Shown here piece by piece: positions 16,052-23,304 of a stretch of DNA of 32,081 bases; position 1 is the stretch's first letter; the number at the start of each line of letters is the position of its first letter. The translations under genes were made by a program, and so were the position numbers. The stretch spans positions 1 through 32,081 of the forward strand of contig QMLQ01000008.1 of the NCBI GenBank assembly GCA_003646815.1. Reading direction: 5' to 3'. The notes beneath the pieces are model-generated. The model saw nothing but the letters and a program-made list of their open reading frames with translations. It did no database searches and was not told where the DNA came from. The stretch is from Deltaproteobacteria bacterium (GTDB lineage: Bacteria > Desulfobacterota > DSM-4660 > Desulfatiglandales > Desulfatiglandaceae).

Positions 16052-16711
16052 ATGGACTCTTCACGGGTAAATAATAGATGGCCAATTGCCAAAGAAGGGG
16101 TCCCTTTTATCTTGATAGGCGTCCTCCTCACCATTCTTCTTTCCGTTCTTGGGATTTTGTTTTTGACAATTTTGTCGGGATGTTTAACTCTTTTTACAAT
16201 CTATTTTTTCAGAGATCCTGACCGCGCCTGTGCCTGTGCCCCGAACGCGATACTCACTCCTGCTGACGGTCGAGTCATTAAGGTTGAGAAGGTGGATGCA
16301 AAAGATGCTCCACTGGGAGAACCCGCTGTACTCATCAGTGTCTTTATGAGCCTTTTCAATGTACATGTGAACCGTATCCCCATCGGAGGAACAGTCCAGG
16401 AGATACATTATTATCCGGGCAAGTTTTTTTCGGCCAACCTTGACAAGGCGTCCGAACAAAATGAGCGGAACAGCGTAATTCTGCAGACAGTTAACAACAC
16501 CCGTATTGTGGTAACACAGATCGCGGGACTCATCGCCAGAAGAATTGTCTGCTGGGCAAGACAAGGCGACCCTGTGCAAACAGGACAACGATTCGGCCTT
16601 ATTCGGTTTGGATCCCGCCTTGACGTGTTTCTTCCTCAAGACAGTCGGGTCGTCGTGCGCAAGGGGCAACGTGTCAAGGCAGGTCAAACCATCATCGGGT
16701 ATATATCATGA
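16052..16711 (+). CDS. psd: Phosphatidylserine decarboxylase proenzyme (short form)
   Basis: A pyruvoyl enzyme that converts phosphatidylserine to phosphatidylethanolamine at the membrane. The protein is 219 residues, the short Psd type found in many bacteria and archaea. Two hydrophobic segments lie at about 18-50, then YFFRDPDRA, TPADGRVIKVEKV, the conserved SLFNVHVNRIPIGG and, at 185-195, RFGSRLDVFLP. Self-cleavage would fall between Gly187 and Ser188, the serine becoming the pyruvoyl group. The next gene, pssA, makes its substrate and overlaps its stop as ATGA. Confidence 0.95.
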   Translation: MDSSRVNNRWPIAKEGVPFILIGVLLTILLSVLGILFLTILSGCLTLFTIYFFRDPDRACACAPNAILTPADGRVIKVEKVDAKDAPLGEPAVLISVFMSLFNVHVNRIPIGGTVQEIHYYPGKFFSANLDKASEQNERNSVILQTVNNTRIVVTQIAGLIARRIVCWARQGDPVQTGQRFGLIRFGSRLDVFLPQDSRVVVRKGQRVKAGQTIIGYIS

Positions 16712-17532
16712 GACGAAGACGAAAAAAGCGACCGAGAAACAGCAGAAAAAAGGGGATCTATGTGTTGCCGAATCTTTTTACTTCTGCAAGTCTTTTCGGC
16801 GGATTTTATGCTATCATAGCCGCGATACAGGGCAAGTTTTCCCTTGCGGCCACAGCGATCCTCATTTCCTGCGTGTTTGACGCGCTGGACGGAAGGATCG
16901 CTCGATTCACCCACACTTCCAGCCAGTTTGGATCTGAGTATGATTCCCTCTCAGACCTGGTGGCGTTTGGGGTTGCCCCAGGAGTTCTTGTATTTCTCTG
17001 GGCCCTGAAACCATTTGGCAGACTTGGTTGGCTGGCTTCCTTCATGTATGTCATCTGTGGTGCACTCCGCCTGGCCCGTTTCAATGTCCAGAAAAACACG
17101 GTTGAAGCCAATTACTTCAAGGGACTTCCCATTCCCGGCGCGGCAAGCTTTATCGCATCCCTCGTACTTTTTGCATCGGCACTGGGAGGTATCCCTGAAG
17201 GGTCAAAACATATCCTTATTATTCTCCTCATCTATGTCCTTTCATTTCTGATGGTCAGCGCTGTTCAATATCCGAGTTTTAAGGGATTGGAGTTCAAGCA
17301 CAGGAAATCTTTCAATGTTCTTGTTTCTATCATATTGATCGCCCTTGTGATTGCATACAAACCCAAGGTTATGCTTTTTTTCGTGCTGGCAGCCTACACG
17401 CTTTCAGGGCCGGCCATTACCCTGTACCGCATGCGCGCGAAACGTGCGGCAGCGGCCAAGACAGCAGAAGGGGTTCTTCCGCCAGCAAAAAAACAGCCGG
17501 CGAAAACGGGCGAAAACGGGATATCGCAGTAG
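16708..17532 (+). CDS. pssA: CDP-diacylglycerol--serine O-phosphatidyltransferase
   Basis: A membrane CDP-alcohol phosphotransferase joining serine to CDP-diacylglycerol, with CdsA upstream supplying the lipid and Psd using the product. The family motif is complete: D61-G-x2-A-R, then G75, D79 and D83 (DGRIARFTHTSSQFGSEYDS). The 274-residue protein has a very basic N-terminus (RRRRKKRPRNSRKK) and a Lys/Ala/Pro-rich tail, with about seven hydrophobic segments between. The start overlaps the psd stop, and rsmD begins 5 bases after its end. Confidence 0.96.
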   Translation: MRRRRKKRPRNSRKKGIYVLPNLFTSASLFGGFYAIIAAIQGKFSLAATAILISCVFDALDGRIARFTHTSSQFGSEYDSLSDLVAFGVAPGVLVFLWALKPFGRLGWLASFMYVICGALRLARFNVQKNTVEANYFKGLPIPGAASFIASLVLFASALGGIPEGSKHILIILLIYVLSFLMVSAVQYPSFKGLEFKHRKSFNVLVSIILIALVIAYKPKVMLFFVLAAYTLSGPAITLYRMRAKRAAAAKTAEGVLPPAKKQPAKTGENGISQ

Positions 17533-17537
17533 TCCCC

Positions 17538-18101
17538 ATGAGAATCACGGGCGGCAAACTAAAAGGCAGACATCTGGTGGCTTTAAAAGGGCTTAGTATC
17601 AGACCAACATCCGACCGGGTCAGGCAGGCAATTTTTAATGTGATCGGTCAGCACTGGGAAGGAAAACGCGTCCTGGATCTTTTTGCAGGCACCGGAAGTC
17701 TGGGATTGGAAGCCTTGAGCAGAGGAGCCTCTGAGGCTCTTTTCGTGGACGCATCCCCCTATGCCCTCAAACTCCTCAAGAAAAACATTGAACGGTGTGG
17801 AGTTGCCCATTGCAGCAGGGTTATACGAAGAGATCTGCAAAAAGGGCCTCCGGAAAAGCAGTCGGCTGGTGAAAGGTCTTTCCAACTCCTCTTTATGGAT
17901 CCGCCATATGGGAAGAATTTGATTCCCAAGGTAATGGGACGCCTGGGAGAAACTTCCCTGCTCTCTCCCGGTTCTTTGCTGGTTGCAGAATGTTCCAAGA
18001 ATGAAAATCTGCCTTCCAGAACAGGCCGATTTGCCATGCACGATGTGCGCATCTACGGTGACACAAAAATTACCATCTACATTTGCGAGGTTGTGGAATG
18101 A
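17538..18101 (+). CDS. rsmD: 16S rRNA (guanine(966)-N(2))-methyltransferase RsmD
   Basis: A 187-residue SAM-dependent methyltransferase of the RsmD family. The start MRITGGKLKGRHL, the RPTSDRVRQAIFNVI segment, the SAM-binding LDLFAGTGSLGLEA at 46-59 and the catalytic DPPY at 121-124 are all present. It would methylate G966 of 16S rRNA in assembled 30S particles. It is coupled to coaD by an ATGA overlap, an arrangement (rsmD-coaD) found across many bacteria. Confidence 0.96.
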   Translation: MRITGGKLKGRHLVALKGLSIRPTSDRVRQAIFNVIGQHWEGKRVLDLFAGTGSLGLEALSRGASEALFVDASPYALKLLKKNIERCGVAHCSRVIRRDLQKGPPEKQSAGERSFQLLFMDPPYGKNLIPKVMGRLGETSLLSPGSLLVAECSKNENLPSRTGRFAMHDVRIYGDTKITIYICEVVE

Positions 18102-18595
18102 ACGGAAACTCAGCAATTTACCCAGGAACTTTTGATCCGATTACAAACGGCCATCTCAGCATAATCGACCGTGCGCTGACTATTTTTGACAAATTAATCA
18201 TTGCCATCCTTCATAACCCCCAGAAAGAACCACTGTTTTCTCTTGAAGAACGGATAGGTATGATAAAAGAAAGCCTTAACGGTGCACCGAACGTGGAAAT
18301 CGACACTTTTGACGGCCTGCTCGTAGACTATGCAGTCCAGAAAAAAGCCAATGTCATTCTTCGCGGTTTGCGGGCTCTTTCTGACTTCGAATATGAATTC
18401 CAGATGGCACTCATGAACAGGAAGCTCAACAGGGATGTGCAATCCATTTTTCTTATGACCGACTACAAGTGGTTCTATATCAGCTCCACCATTATCAAAG
18501 AGGCCGCAAGCCTCGGCGGCGACACGAGCGGACTGGTACCTGAAATTGTAGACAGGAAACTCAAAGAAAAATTCAATTTCGCAAAAAAAACTTGA
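18098..18595 (+). CDS. coaD: Phosphopantetheine adenylyltransferase
   Basis: The enzyme transfers AMP from ATP to 4'-phosphopantetheine, the next-to-last step of CoA synthesis. The nucleotidyltransferase motif AIYPGTFDPITNGH is at 6-19, the VILRGLRALSDFEYEFQMAL and MNRKLN region follows, and FYISSTIIKEAASLGGD is the second ATP-binding motif. The start is set at the ATG at 18098, overlapping the rsmD stop; this gives 165 residues, normal length. The TTG at 18083 in the track is not needed. The -35 of the next promoter overlaps its stop codon. Confidence 0.96.
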   Translation: MNGNSAIYPGTFDPITNGHLSIIDRALTIFDKLIIAILHNPQKEPLFSLEERIGMIKESLNGAPNVEIDTFDGLLVDYAVQKKANVILRGLRALSDFEYEFQMALMNRKLNRDVQSIFLMTDYKWFYISSTIIKEAASLGGDTSGLVPEIVDRKLKEKFNFAKKT

Positions 18596-18620
18596 CACAT
18601 CTTTTGCCATGAGCAATAGT
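18592..18620 (+). promoter_or_regulatory. Promoter candidate for the IHF-alpha gene
   Basis: A perfect TTGACA, a 17-base spacer and AATAGT (4 of 6 matches to TATAAT). The -35 overlaps the coaD stop. The gene start lies about 60 bases downstream. Confidence 0.5.
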
Positions 18621-18685
18621 GCAAGGTCAAAAGATTGAAATTAATGGGTAATATTGCTGAAAGCACCAGACGAGGAGGATGAAAA

Positions 18686-18985
18686 GTGGCCCTGACGAAA
18701 GAAAAAATTATCAGCAGCATTTATCATCAGGTTGGACTCAGCAAGAATCGTTCCAGGCTTGTCGTCGAGACGCTTTTTGAGATAGTTAAACAGACATTGG
18801 AACAGGGGGAAGACCTCCTGATCAGTGGTTTCGGCAAGTTCGTTGTCAAGGAAAAATCAGCGCGGAGGGGGAGAAACCCGCAGACAACCGAGGACCTTCA
18901 ATTGAGGGCCAGAAGGGTTGTGGTTTTTAAAACCTCCGGTGTGCTGAGGGACAAGATTAACCAGGGATCTAAAGACTCACGATAA
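18686..18985 (+). CDS. ihfA: Integration host factor subunit alpha (HU/IHF family)
   Basis: A 99-residue DNA-bending protein of the HU/IHF family. MALTKEKIISSIYHQVGLSK, the hinge LLISGFGKFVVKEKSARRGR and the DNA-arm NPQTTEDLQLRARRVVVFKT are visible. The tip has NPQT where HU has NPxTG, and the arm resembles IHF alpha more than HU. The start is GTG 18686, set by GAGGAGG with a 7-base spacing. The last 17 bases overlap the convergent rlpA gene. IHF partners with a beta subunit not in this window. Confidence 0.88.
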   Translation: MALTKEKIISSIYHQVGLSKNRSRLVVETLFEIVKQTLEQGEDLLISGFGKFVVKEKSARRGRNPQTTEDLQLRARRVVVFKTSGVLRDKINQGSKDSR

Positions 18986-19754
18986 AGGCCTTCTCAAACC
19001 CCATATCTTCCAACTTTTTTTCTACCTTCCCCGCCTGCTTCAACGTTGTTGATTTTGAAACTCGAAGCCGGTAAAGGGGGGTACCTCTTGGTGCCTTGAG
19101 TACTGTAATGCTCACATACTGAAACAGCACTTTTAACCGCTTTGCAAGCCTGAGCGCATTGTTGCGATCCCTAAATGCCCCAACCTGTACGGTAAAAGCC
19201 CCTTTCTCAAGATCTTCCGCTTCGACCACGGGTTCTTTCCCGGAGCTTGAAACGTGCTCCCCAACCTGTTTCCCCAACGCTTCAATTCGAACCTTGGCAA
19301 CGCCGGGCCCGATCAGACCAATATCCCGCGCAGCAGCATAAGAAAGATCGATAATTCTTCCCTTCACAAACGGGCCTCGATCATTTATCTTCACTATGGT
19401 CTGTTTTCCGTTTTCGAGATTCAGTACGCGCACATAGGTTCCCAAAGGCAACGTCTTGTGAGCCCCTGTTTTCCGGTACATGTTATACCGTACCCCGCTG
19501 GCCGTAGGCCTTCCATGAAAACCCTTGCCATACCAGGATGCTTGCCCGGTCTGGACGAACCCATGAGAATGGGGAAGCGGATAGTAGCGCTCGCCATTAA
19601 CAATGTAGGGCTTGAACCCTGGTCCCTGTTTTTCAGGAGTGATGACAACAGTGTTTTTCATCGGCGGTGCCATTACAACGTGATTTCTCGGCCCCGCACA
19701 GGAAGTCAAGACAACAATAATACCCACCAAAAAAGGAAAAAAATATTTATACAC
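18969..19754 (-). CDS. rlpA: RlpA-family septal ring lipoprotein with SPOR domain
   Basis: RlpA proteins are outer-membrane lipoproteins with a double-psi beta-barrel that, in Pseudomonas, cleaves naked glycan strands at the septum. I move the start to GTG 19754, because AGGAG lies 7 bases upstream and the product then begins with a lipoprotein signal: YKYFFPFLVGIIVVLTSC, lipid-anchored Cys19. The track ORF from 19829 adds 25 polar residues in front. The barrel region is GQASWYGKGFHGRPTASG to VRIEAL; the conserved His (GAHKTLPLGT) and Asp (KINDRGPFVKG) needed for activity in Pseudomonas are present. The last 75 or so residues (FTVQVGAFRDRNNALRLAKR onward) are a SPOR domain that binds denuded septal peptidoglycan. 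The product is 261 residues. Confidence 0.93.
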   Translation of the reverse strand: MYKYFFPFLVGIIVVLTSCAGPRNHVVMAPPMKNTVVITPEKQGPGFKPYIVNGERYYPLPHSHGFVQTGQASWYGKGFHGRPTASGVRYNMYRKTGAHKTLPLGTYVRVLNLENGKQTIVKINDRGPFVKGRIIDLSYAAARDIGLIGPGVAKVRIEALGKQVGEHVSSSGKEPVVEAEDLEKGAFTVQVGAFRDRNNALRLAKRLKVLFQYVSITVLKAPRGTPLYRLRVSKSTTLKQAGKVEKKLEDMGFEKAFIVSL

Positions 19755-19879
19755 AACCGTTCTCCTGCATACTTCTATGACTTTTTGAGTGACCTTGATA
19801 TTACCAGAGACATGCAATTTTTCAACCACAAATCGTCCTGTCCCTTTTTGCTTGACACTCTTGTGAATTTTTTCTAGAG

Positions 19880-19909
19880 TTCACAACGTAACTATATTGT
19901 AATTATAAT
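19880..19909 (+). promoter_or_regulatory. Strong promoter candidate for the SDR-bam block
   Basis: TTCACA (5 of 6 to TTGACA), an 18-base spacer and a perfect TATAAT. Transcription would begin near 19916, giving a leader of about 65 bases to the SDR start. A second candidate slightly upstream is TTGACA at 19852 with TAGAGT 17 bases on. Confidence 0.55.
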
Positions 19910-19920
19910 GTGATTATACT
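19888..19920. repeat. Three 11-bp phased repeats over the SDR-bam promoter
   Basis: GTAACTATATT, GTAATTATAAT and GTGATTATACT follow one another without gaps, at 19888, 19899 and 19910. The spacing is one helical turn. They cover the spacer, the -10 and the probable start site, which suggests an operator for a regulator binding one DNA face. Each copy also contains a -10-like hexamer. Confidence 0.6.
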
Positions 19921-19980
19921 TTCCAGTCGTTTTCCACGCAGGAAGCATCGTTTTGAACCATTTCCAAGGGAGCATGTGTC

Positions 19981-20733
19981 ATGAAATTAGCAGAAAAAAT
20001 TGCAGTGGTGACGGGAAGCAGCCGGGGGGTAGGCAGGGCGGTGGCTCTTGGCTTTGCCGCTGAAGGCGCCCATGTGGTCATTAACTATACCTCCAATGAA
20101 AAAGCAGCAAATGAGGTTATTGATCTCATTGCGGACATGGGCCGTAAGGCGATTGCCATCAAGGCTGATGTGGCCGACAAGGACCAGGTTGACGAACTTT
20201 TTGGGCAGACCATGGAAACCTTCGGAAAGGTAGATATCCTCGTGAACAACGCAGGGTTCACCCGTCCCGCCCTGATGCTCAAGATGACGGAAGAACAATG
20301 GGATCAGGTGGTTGATATCCATATGAAAGGAGCTTTTCTCTGCGCTCAGGCAGCCGCAGCTCATATGAAAGAACAGCAGGCAGGGAAAATCATTAACGTG
20401 ACGTCAGTAGCCGGCCTCGTGGGCACTGTCGGTCAAATCAATTACAGTGCAGCCAAAGGCGGCATCATCAGCATGACAAAGTCGATGGCGAGGGAGCTGG
20501 CACGATACAACATCTGTGCCAATGTCATTTCCCTGGGTATCGTGGCAACCGACATGACTGAAAAAATCCGGACAGACGAAAAACTGAAAGACATTTATAT
20601 GAACAGAATCCTTCTCAAACGGTTCGCCGAGCCTGAGGACATATCACCGGCCTTTGTTTTCTTGGCCTCGGATGACAGCAACTATATCACGGGTCAGCTC
20701 TTGTGCGTGGATGGAGGCTATGGCATGATCTAG
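19981..20733 (+). CDS. Short-chain dehydrogenase/reductase (FabG-like), first gene of the bam block
   Basis: A 250-residue classical SDR. The cofactor motif TGSSRGVG is at 11-18, NNAG at 89-92, and the catalytic Ser142, Tyr155 and Lys159 (NYSAAKG) are in place; the C-terminus LCVDGGYGMI is typical of FabG-like enzymes. The ATG at 19981 follows AAGGGAG by 8 bases. FabG itself usually sits with acp and fabD/fabF, which are absent here. Lying 102 bases upstream of the bamQ-like gene, it more likely acts on a 3-hydroxyacyl-CoA such as 3-hydroxypimeloyl-CoA, the product of ring opening. That substrate is inference; a fatty acid 3-oxoacyl reductase remains possible. Confidence 0.85.
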   Translation: MKLAEKIAVVTGSSRGVGRAVALGFAAEGAHVVINYTSNEKAANEVIDLIADMGRKAIAIKADVADKDQVDELFGQTMETFGKVDILVNNAGFTRPALMLKMTEEQWDQVVDIHMKGAFLCAQAAAAHMKEQQAGKIINVTSVAGLVGTVGQINYSAAKGGIISMTKSMARELARYNICANVISLGIVATDMTEKIRTDEKLKDIYMNRILLKRFAEPEDISPAFVFLASDDSNYITGQLLCVDGGYGMI

Positions 20734-20835
20734 GTACGTCATAAAAGAGGTTCACTCATGAACAACAAAGCAATAAGGAATTATTTTTAACTGATCAACG
20801 AATTAACAATCAGGAAATCAACAAGGAGGGAAAAA

Positions 20836-21945
20836 ATGGCGACAATACCGGACAAAATCCTGACGTGGCAAATGGTTCAACCAACTTCACGTAATAGAGA
20901 AACAGGCGAAGTAACGCCCGGAAAAATTGAGAAAACAGAAATCCCAGTTCCTGAACTTGGACCGGGTGAGGTCTTGGTGGAAGTGGCTGGGTGCGGGGTC
21001 TGCCACACGGACCTCGGCTACTTCTATGACGGCGTCCCCACTGTTTCCAAGCCGCCCCTGACCTTGGGTCATGAGATCGCAGGGACTGTTGTGGCCGGGG
21101 ATGAGGCATGGATTGGAAAAGAGGTCATCATCCCGGCGGTCATGCCCTGCCGCCAATGTATCCTCTGTAAGACAGGGCGGGGAAACCGGTGTCTTAATCA
21201 GAAAATGCCGGGGAACAGTCTCGGGATCTACGGTGGATTTTCCAGCCATATTCCTGTACCCAGCATCGATCTCTGCGAAGTCACGGACCGGGGAGAATTT
21301 CCCCTTTCACACCTGGCGGTCGTAGCCGATGCCGGTACCACCCCGTACCAGGCCACTAAACGGGCTGACCTGCAGCCCGGTGACAACGTGGTGGTCATCG
21401 GAATCACCGGTGGTGTTGGACAGTATGTGGGCCAGATCACAAAAGCCCTGGGCGCCAAGACAGTGGTCGGCATTGCCCGAAACCAGGAAAAACTTGATCG
21501 ATCCCTCAAGTACGGCGCGGACTTCGTTATTAATTCCACTGACAAAGACGCACGAGCCGTTTCTAAGGAATTCAAGGGCCTCTGCAAGGAAAACGGGCTC
21601 CCAACATTCGGGTGGAAGATCTTTGAAGTAACGGGCGTCAAGGCGGGTCAGGAAATCGGGCTCGCGCTCCTTGGTTTTATAGGAAAACTGATCGTGGTGG
21701 GGTTCGGCCTTGCCAAGACCGAATATGCCATCGGCCGACTCATGGCATTTGACGCAGATATCATCGGCACGTGGGGGTGTCTCCCTGAATATTATCCCAT
21801 TGTCATGGACATGGTGCTGAACAAAAAGATCGATATTGGCCCGTTTGTGGAGACTCGGCCCATGAGCTCCATTGTGGAAACCTTTGAAGAAGTGCACAAG
21901 GCGGGTTCCCCTGCCAAGCGAATTGTCCTGACCCCTGATTTTTGA
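20836..21945 (+). CDS. bamQ: 6-hydroxycyclohex-1-ene-1-carbonyl-CoA dehydrogenase (BamQ/Had-like)
   Basis: A 369-residue zinc-containing medium-chain dehydrogenase. Cys56 and His79 (GCGVCHTD and LGHE) fit the catalytic zinc site, and Cys105, 108, 111 and 119 (PCRQCILCKTGRGNRC) form the structural zinc site. The NAD-binding GITGGVGQYVG is at 189-199. It should oxidise 6-hydroxycyclohex-1-ene-1-carbonyl-CoA to the 6-oxo compound, the step between the dienoyl-CoA hydratase and the ring-opening hydrolase in anaerobic benzoyl-CoA breakdown. The assignment rests on family resemblance together with the bamA- and bamR-like genes directly downstream; alone it would be only an alcohol dehydrogenase. 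AAGGAGGG precedes the ATG. Confidence 0.9.
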   Translation: MATIPDKILTWQMVQPTSRNRETGEVTPGKIEKTEIPVPELGPGEVLVEVAGCGVCHTDLGYFYDGVPTVSKPPLTLGHEIAGTVVAGDEAWIGKEVIIPAVMPCRQCILCKTGRGNRCLNQKMPGNSLGIYGGFSSHIPVPSIDLCEVTDRGEFPLSHLAVVADAGTTPYQATKRADLQPGDNVVVIGITGGVGQYVGQITKALGAKTVVGIARNQEKLDRSLKYGADFVINSTDKDARAVSKEFKGLCKENGLPTFGWKIFEVTGVKAGQEIGLALLGFIGKLIVVGFGLAKTEYAIGRLMAFDADIIGTWGCLPEYYPIVMDMVLNKKIDIGPFVETRPMSSIVETFEEVHKAGSPAKRIVLTPDF

Positions 21946-22020
21946 GTAATTACTCACGAATATATCCGTGAAGACAGGACAAGGATTTTTTTCACACCGG
22001 GCTGCCGATCAGCTCGACAG

Positions 22021-22033
22021 CCGCCGTTGGCGG
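22021..22033 (+). promoter_or_regulatory. GC-rich hairpin upstream of bamA
   Basis: CCGCC-GTT-GGCGG, a perfect 5-bp stem with a 3-base loop, lies in the 121-base gap after bamQ and about 18 bases before the bamA ribosome site. No U-tract follows. Confidence 0.35.
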
Positions 22034-22066
22034 AATAACAACCAAGACATGAAGGAGGGAAAAATT

Positions 22067-23203
22067 ATGAGTTTGGAGTGGATGCCGAGAGACAACGGAA
22101 AAAAGGATCACCTGCTGCATACCGAGGTTCACTGGGGAACCGAACCACCGTGCGTTGTGTACGAAAAGAAACCCCTGACTGACCCCAAGGGCAACGTGGT
22201 GGAAGGACTTTATGTAGCGTGGATCCGCCTCAACAACCCAAAACAGTATAATTCATACACAACTGAAATGGTCAAAGGGGTCATTGCAGGATTCGACAAT
22301 GCATCCCTTGACAGGAGCGTTGTGGCAACGGTCTTCACAGGGACAGGACCGTTTGCCTTCTGTACCGGCGGAAACACAAAAGAATACAGTGAATATTACA
22401 GCCTCAGGTGTGATGAGTACGGCCAGTACATGGAGCTTTTCAACGGTATGGTGGATGCCATCCTGCGGTGCAAGAAGCCCACCATCTGCCGTGTCAACGG
22501 CATGAGAGTGGCCGGCGGCCAGGAAATCGGTATGGCCTGCGACCTTGCCATTGCATCTGACCTCGCCATTTTCGGCCAGGCCGGCCCGCGACACGGTTCC
22601 GCGCCCGTCGGGGGATCGTCAGACTTCCTGCCCTGGTACCTCAGCATCGAGGATGCCATGTGGAACTGCGTGTCCTGCGAAATGTGGTCCGCATACAAAA
22701 TGAAGGCAAAGAACCTGATCAGCAAAGTGGTACCGGTCCTGAAGGTCGACGGCAAATGGGTACGCAACCCCATGATCGAGACAGACAAATGGGTTGAGGA
22801 CGGCGAGATTGTCTACGGAGAATACAAGAAAGGCGACGCGTTCAAAGAAGCCCGTGCCTTTGTAAAAGAGCATCAGCCGAACGCCGACTTTGAATTGCTG
22901 GACAAGGAAGTACAGAAGATCGTCTGGACCTTTGCCAACCTCTTTCCCGGGTGCCTCATCGAATCCATTGATTCCGTGCGCCAGAAAAAGAAGTTCTTCT
23001 GGGATATCACCAAAAATTCCCATCGTCACTGGCTGGCCGCCAATATGGGTGGCGAGGCGTTCCTGGGTTTTGGCGCCTTCAACACCAAGAGAATCACCGG
23101 CAAGGATACCATTGATTTTCTGAAATTCCGGCAGAACATCGCCGAGTGCAAGACCTGGGATATGGACATGTTTGCAGAGGTAATGGGCAAACCCCAGGAA
23201 TAA
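22067..23203 (+). CDS. bamA: 6-oxocyclohex-1-ene-1-carbonyl-CoA hydrolase, ring-opening (BamA/Oah)
   Basis: A crotonase-superfamily enzyme that adds water to and hydrolytically opens the alicyclic ring, giving 3-hydroxypimeloyl-CoA; it is the marker gene for anaerobic aromatic degradation. The N-terminal MSLEWMPRDNGKKDHLLHTE and VHWGTEPPCVVYEKKPL are characteristic. The oxyanion-hole segment FCTGGNTKEY is at 98-107, and VAGGQEIGMACDLAIASD at about 148-165. At 378 residues it is longer than usual crotonases and normal for BamA. The start at ATG 22067 is fixed by AAGGAGGG 7 bases upstream; the track start at 21968 has no such site. A terminator-like hairpin follows the gene. Confidence 0.95.
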   Translation: MSLEWMPRDNGKKDHLLHTEVHWGTEPPCVVYEKKPLTDPKGNVVEGLYVAWIRLNNPKQYNSYTTEMVKGVIAGFDNASLDRSVVATVFTGTGPFAFCTGGNTKEYSEYYSLRCDEYGQYMELFNGMVDAILRCKKPTICRVNGMRVAGGQEIGMACDLAIASDLAIFGQAGPRHGSAPVGGSSDFLPWYLSIEDAMWNCVSCEMWSAYKMKAKNLISKVVPVLKVDGKWVRNPMIETDKWVEDGEIVYGEYKKGDAFKEARAFVKEHQPNADFELLDKEVQKIVWTFANLFPGCLIESIDSVRQKKKFFWDITKNSHRHWLAANMGGEAFLGFGAFNTKRITGKDTIDFLKFRQNIAECKTWDMDMFAEVMGKPQE

Positions 23204-23228
23204 TCGTTCGACACATTGTCACACACGT

Positions 23229-23268
23229 ATGGCAGGCCGGACTCTGCATTACTCGGCCTGCCATTTTT
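23229..23268 (+). terminator. Intrinsic terminator-like hairpin between bamA and bamR
   Basis: ATGGCAGGCCG (23229-23239) pairs without mismatch with CGGCCTGCCAT (23254-23264) around a 14-base loop, directly followed by a T-run. It starts 26 bases after the bamA stop and ends 36 bases before the bamR ATG, which leaves little room for a new promoter. Confidence 0.8.
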
Positions 23269-23304
23269 CTTCCAAGGGTTCATAAAAAGAAAGGAGCACC
23301 AAAC

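Noticed and set aside
15273-16085. 270-residue minus-strand ORF
   Set aside because: Opposite tsaB, which has diagnostic motifs; the antisense product matches nothing known to me.
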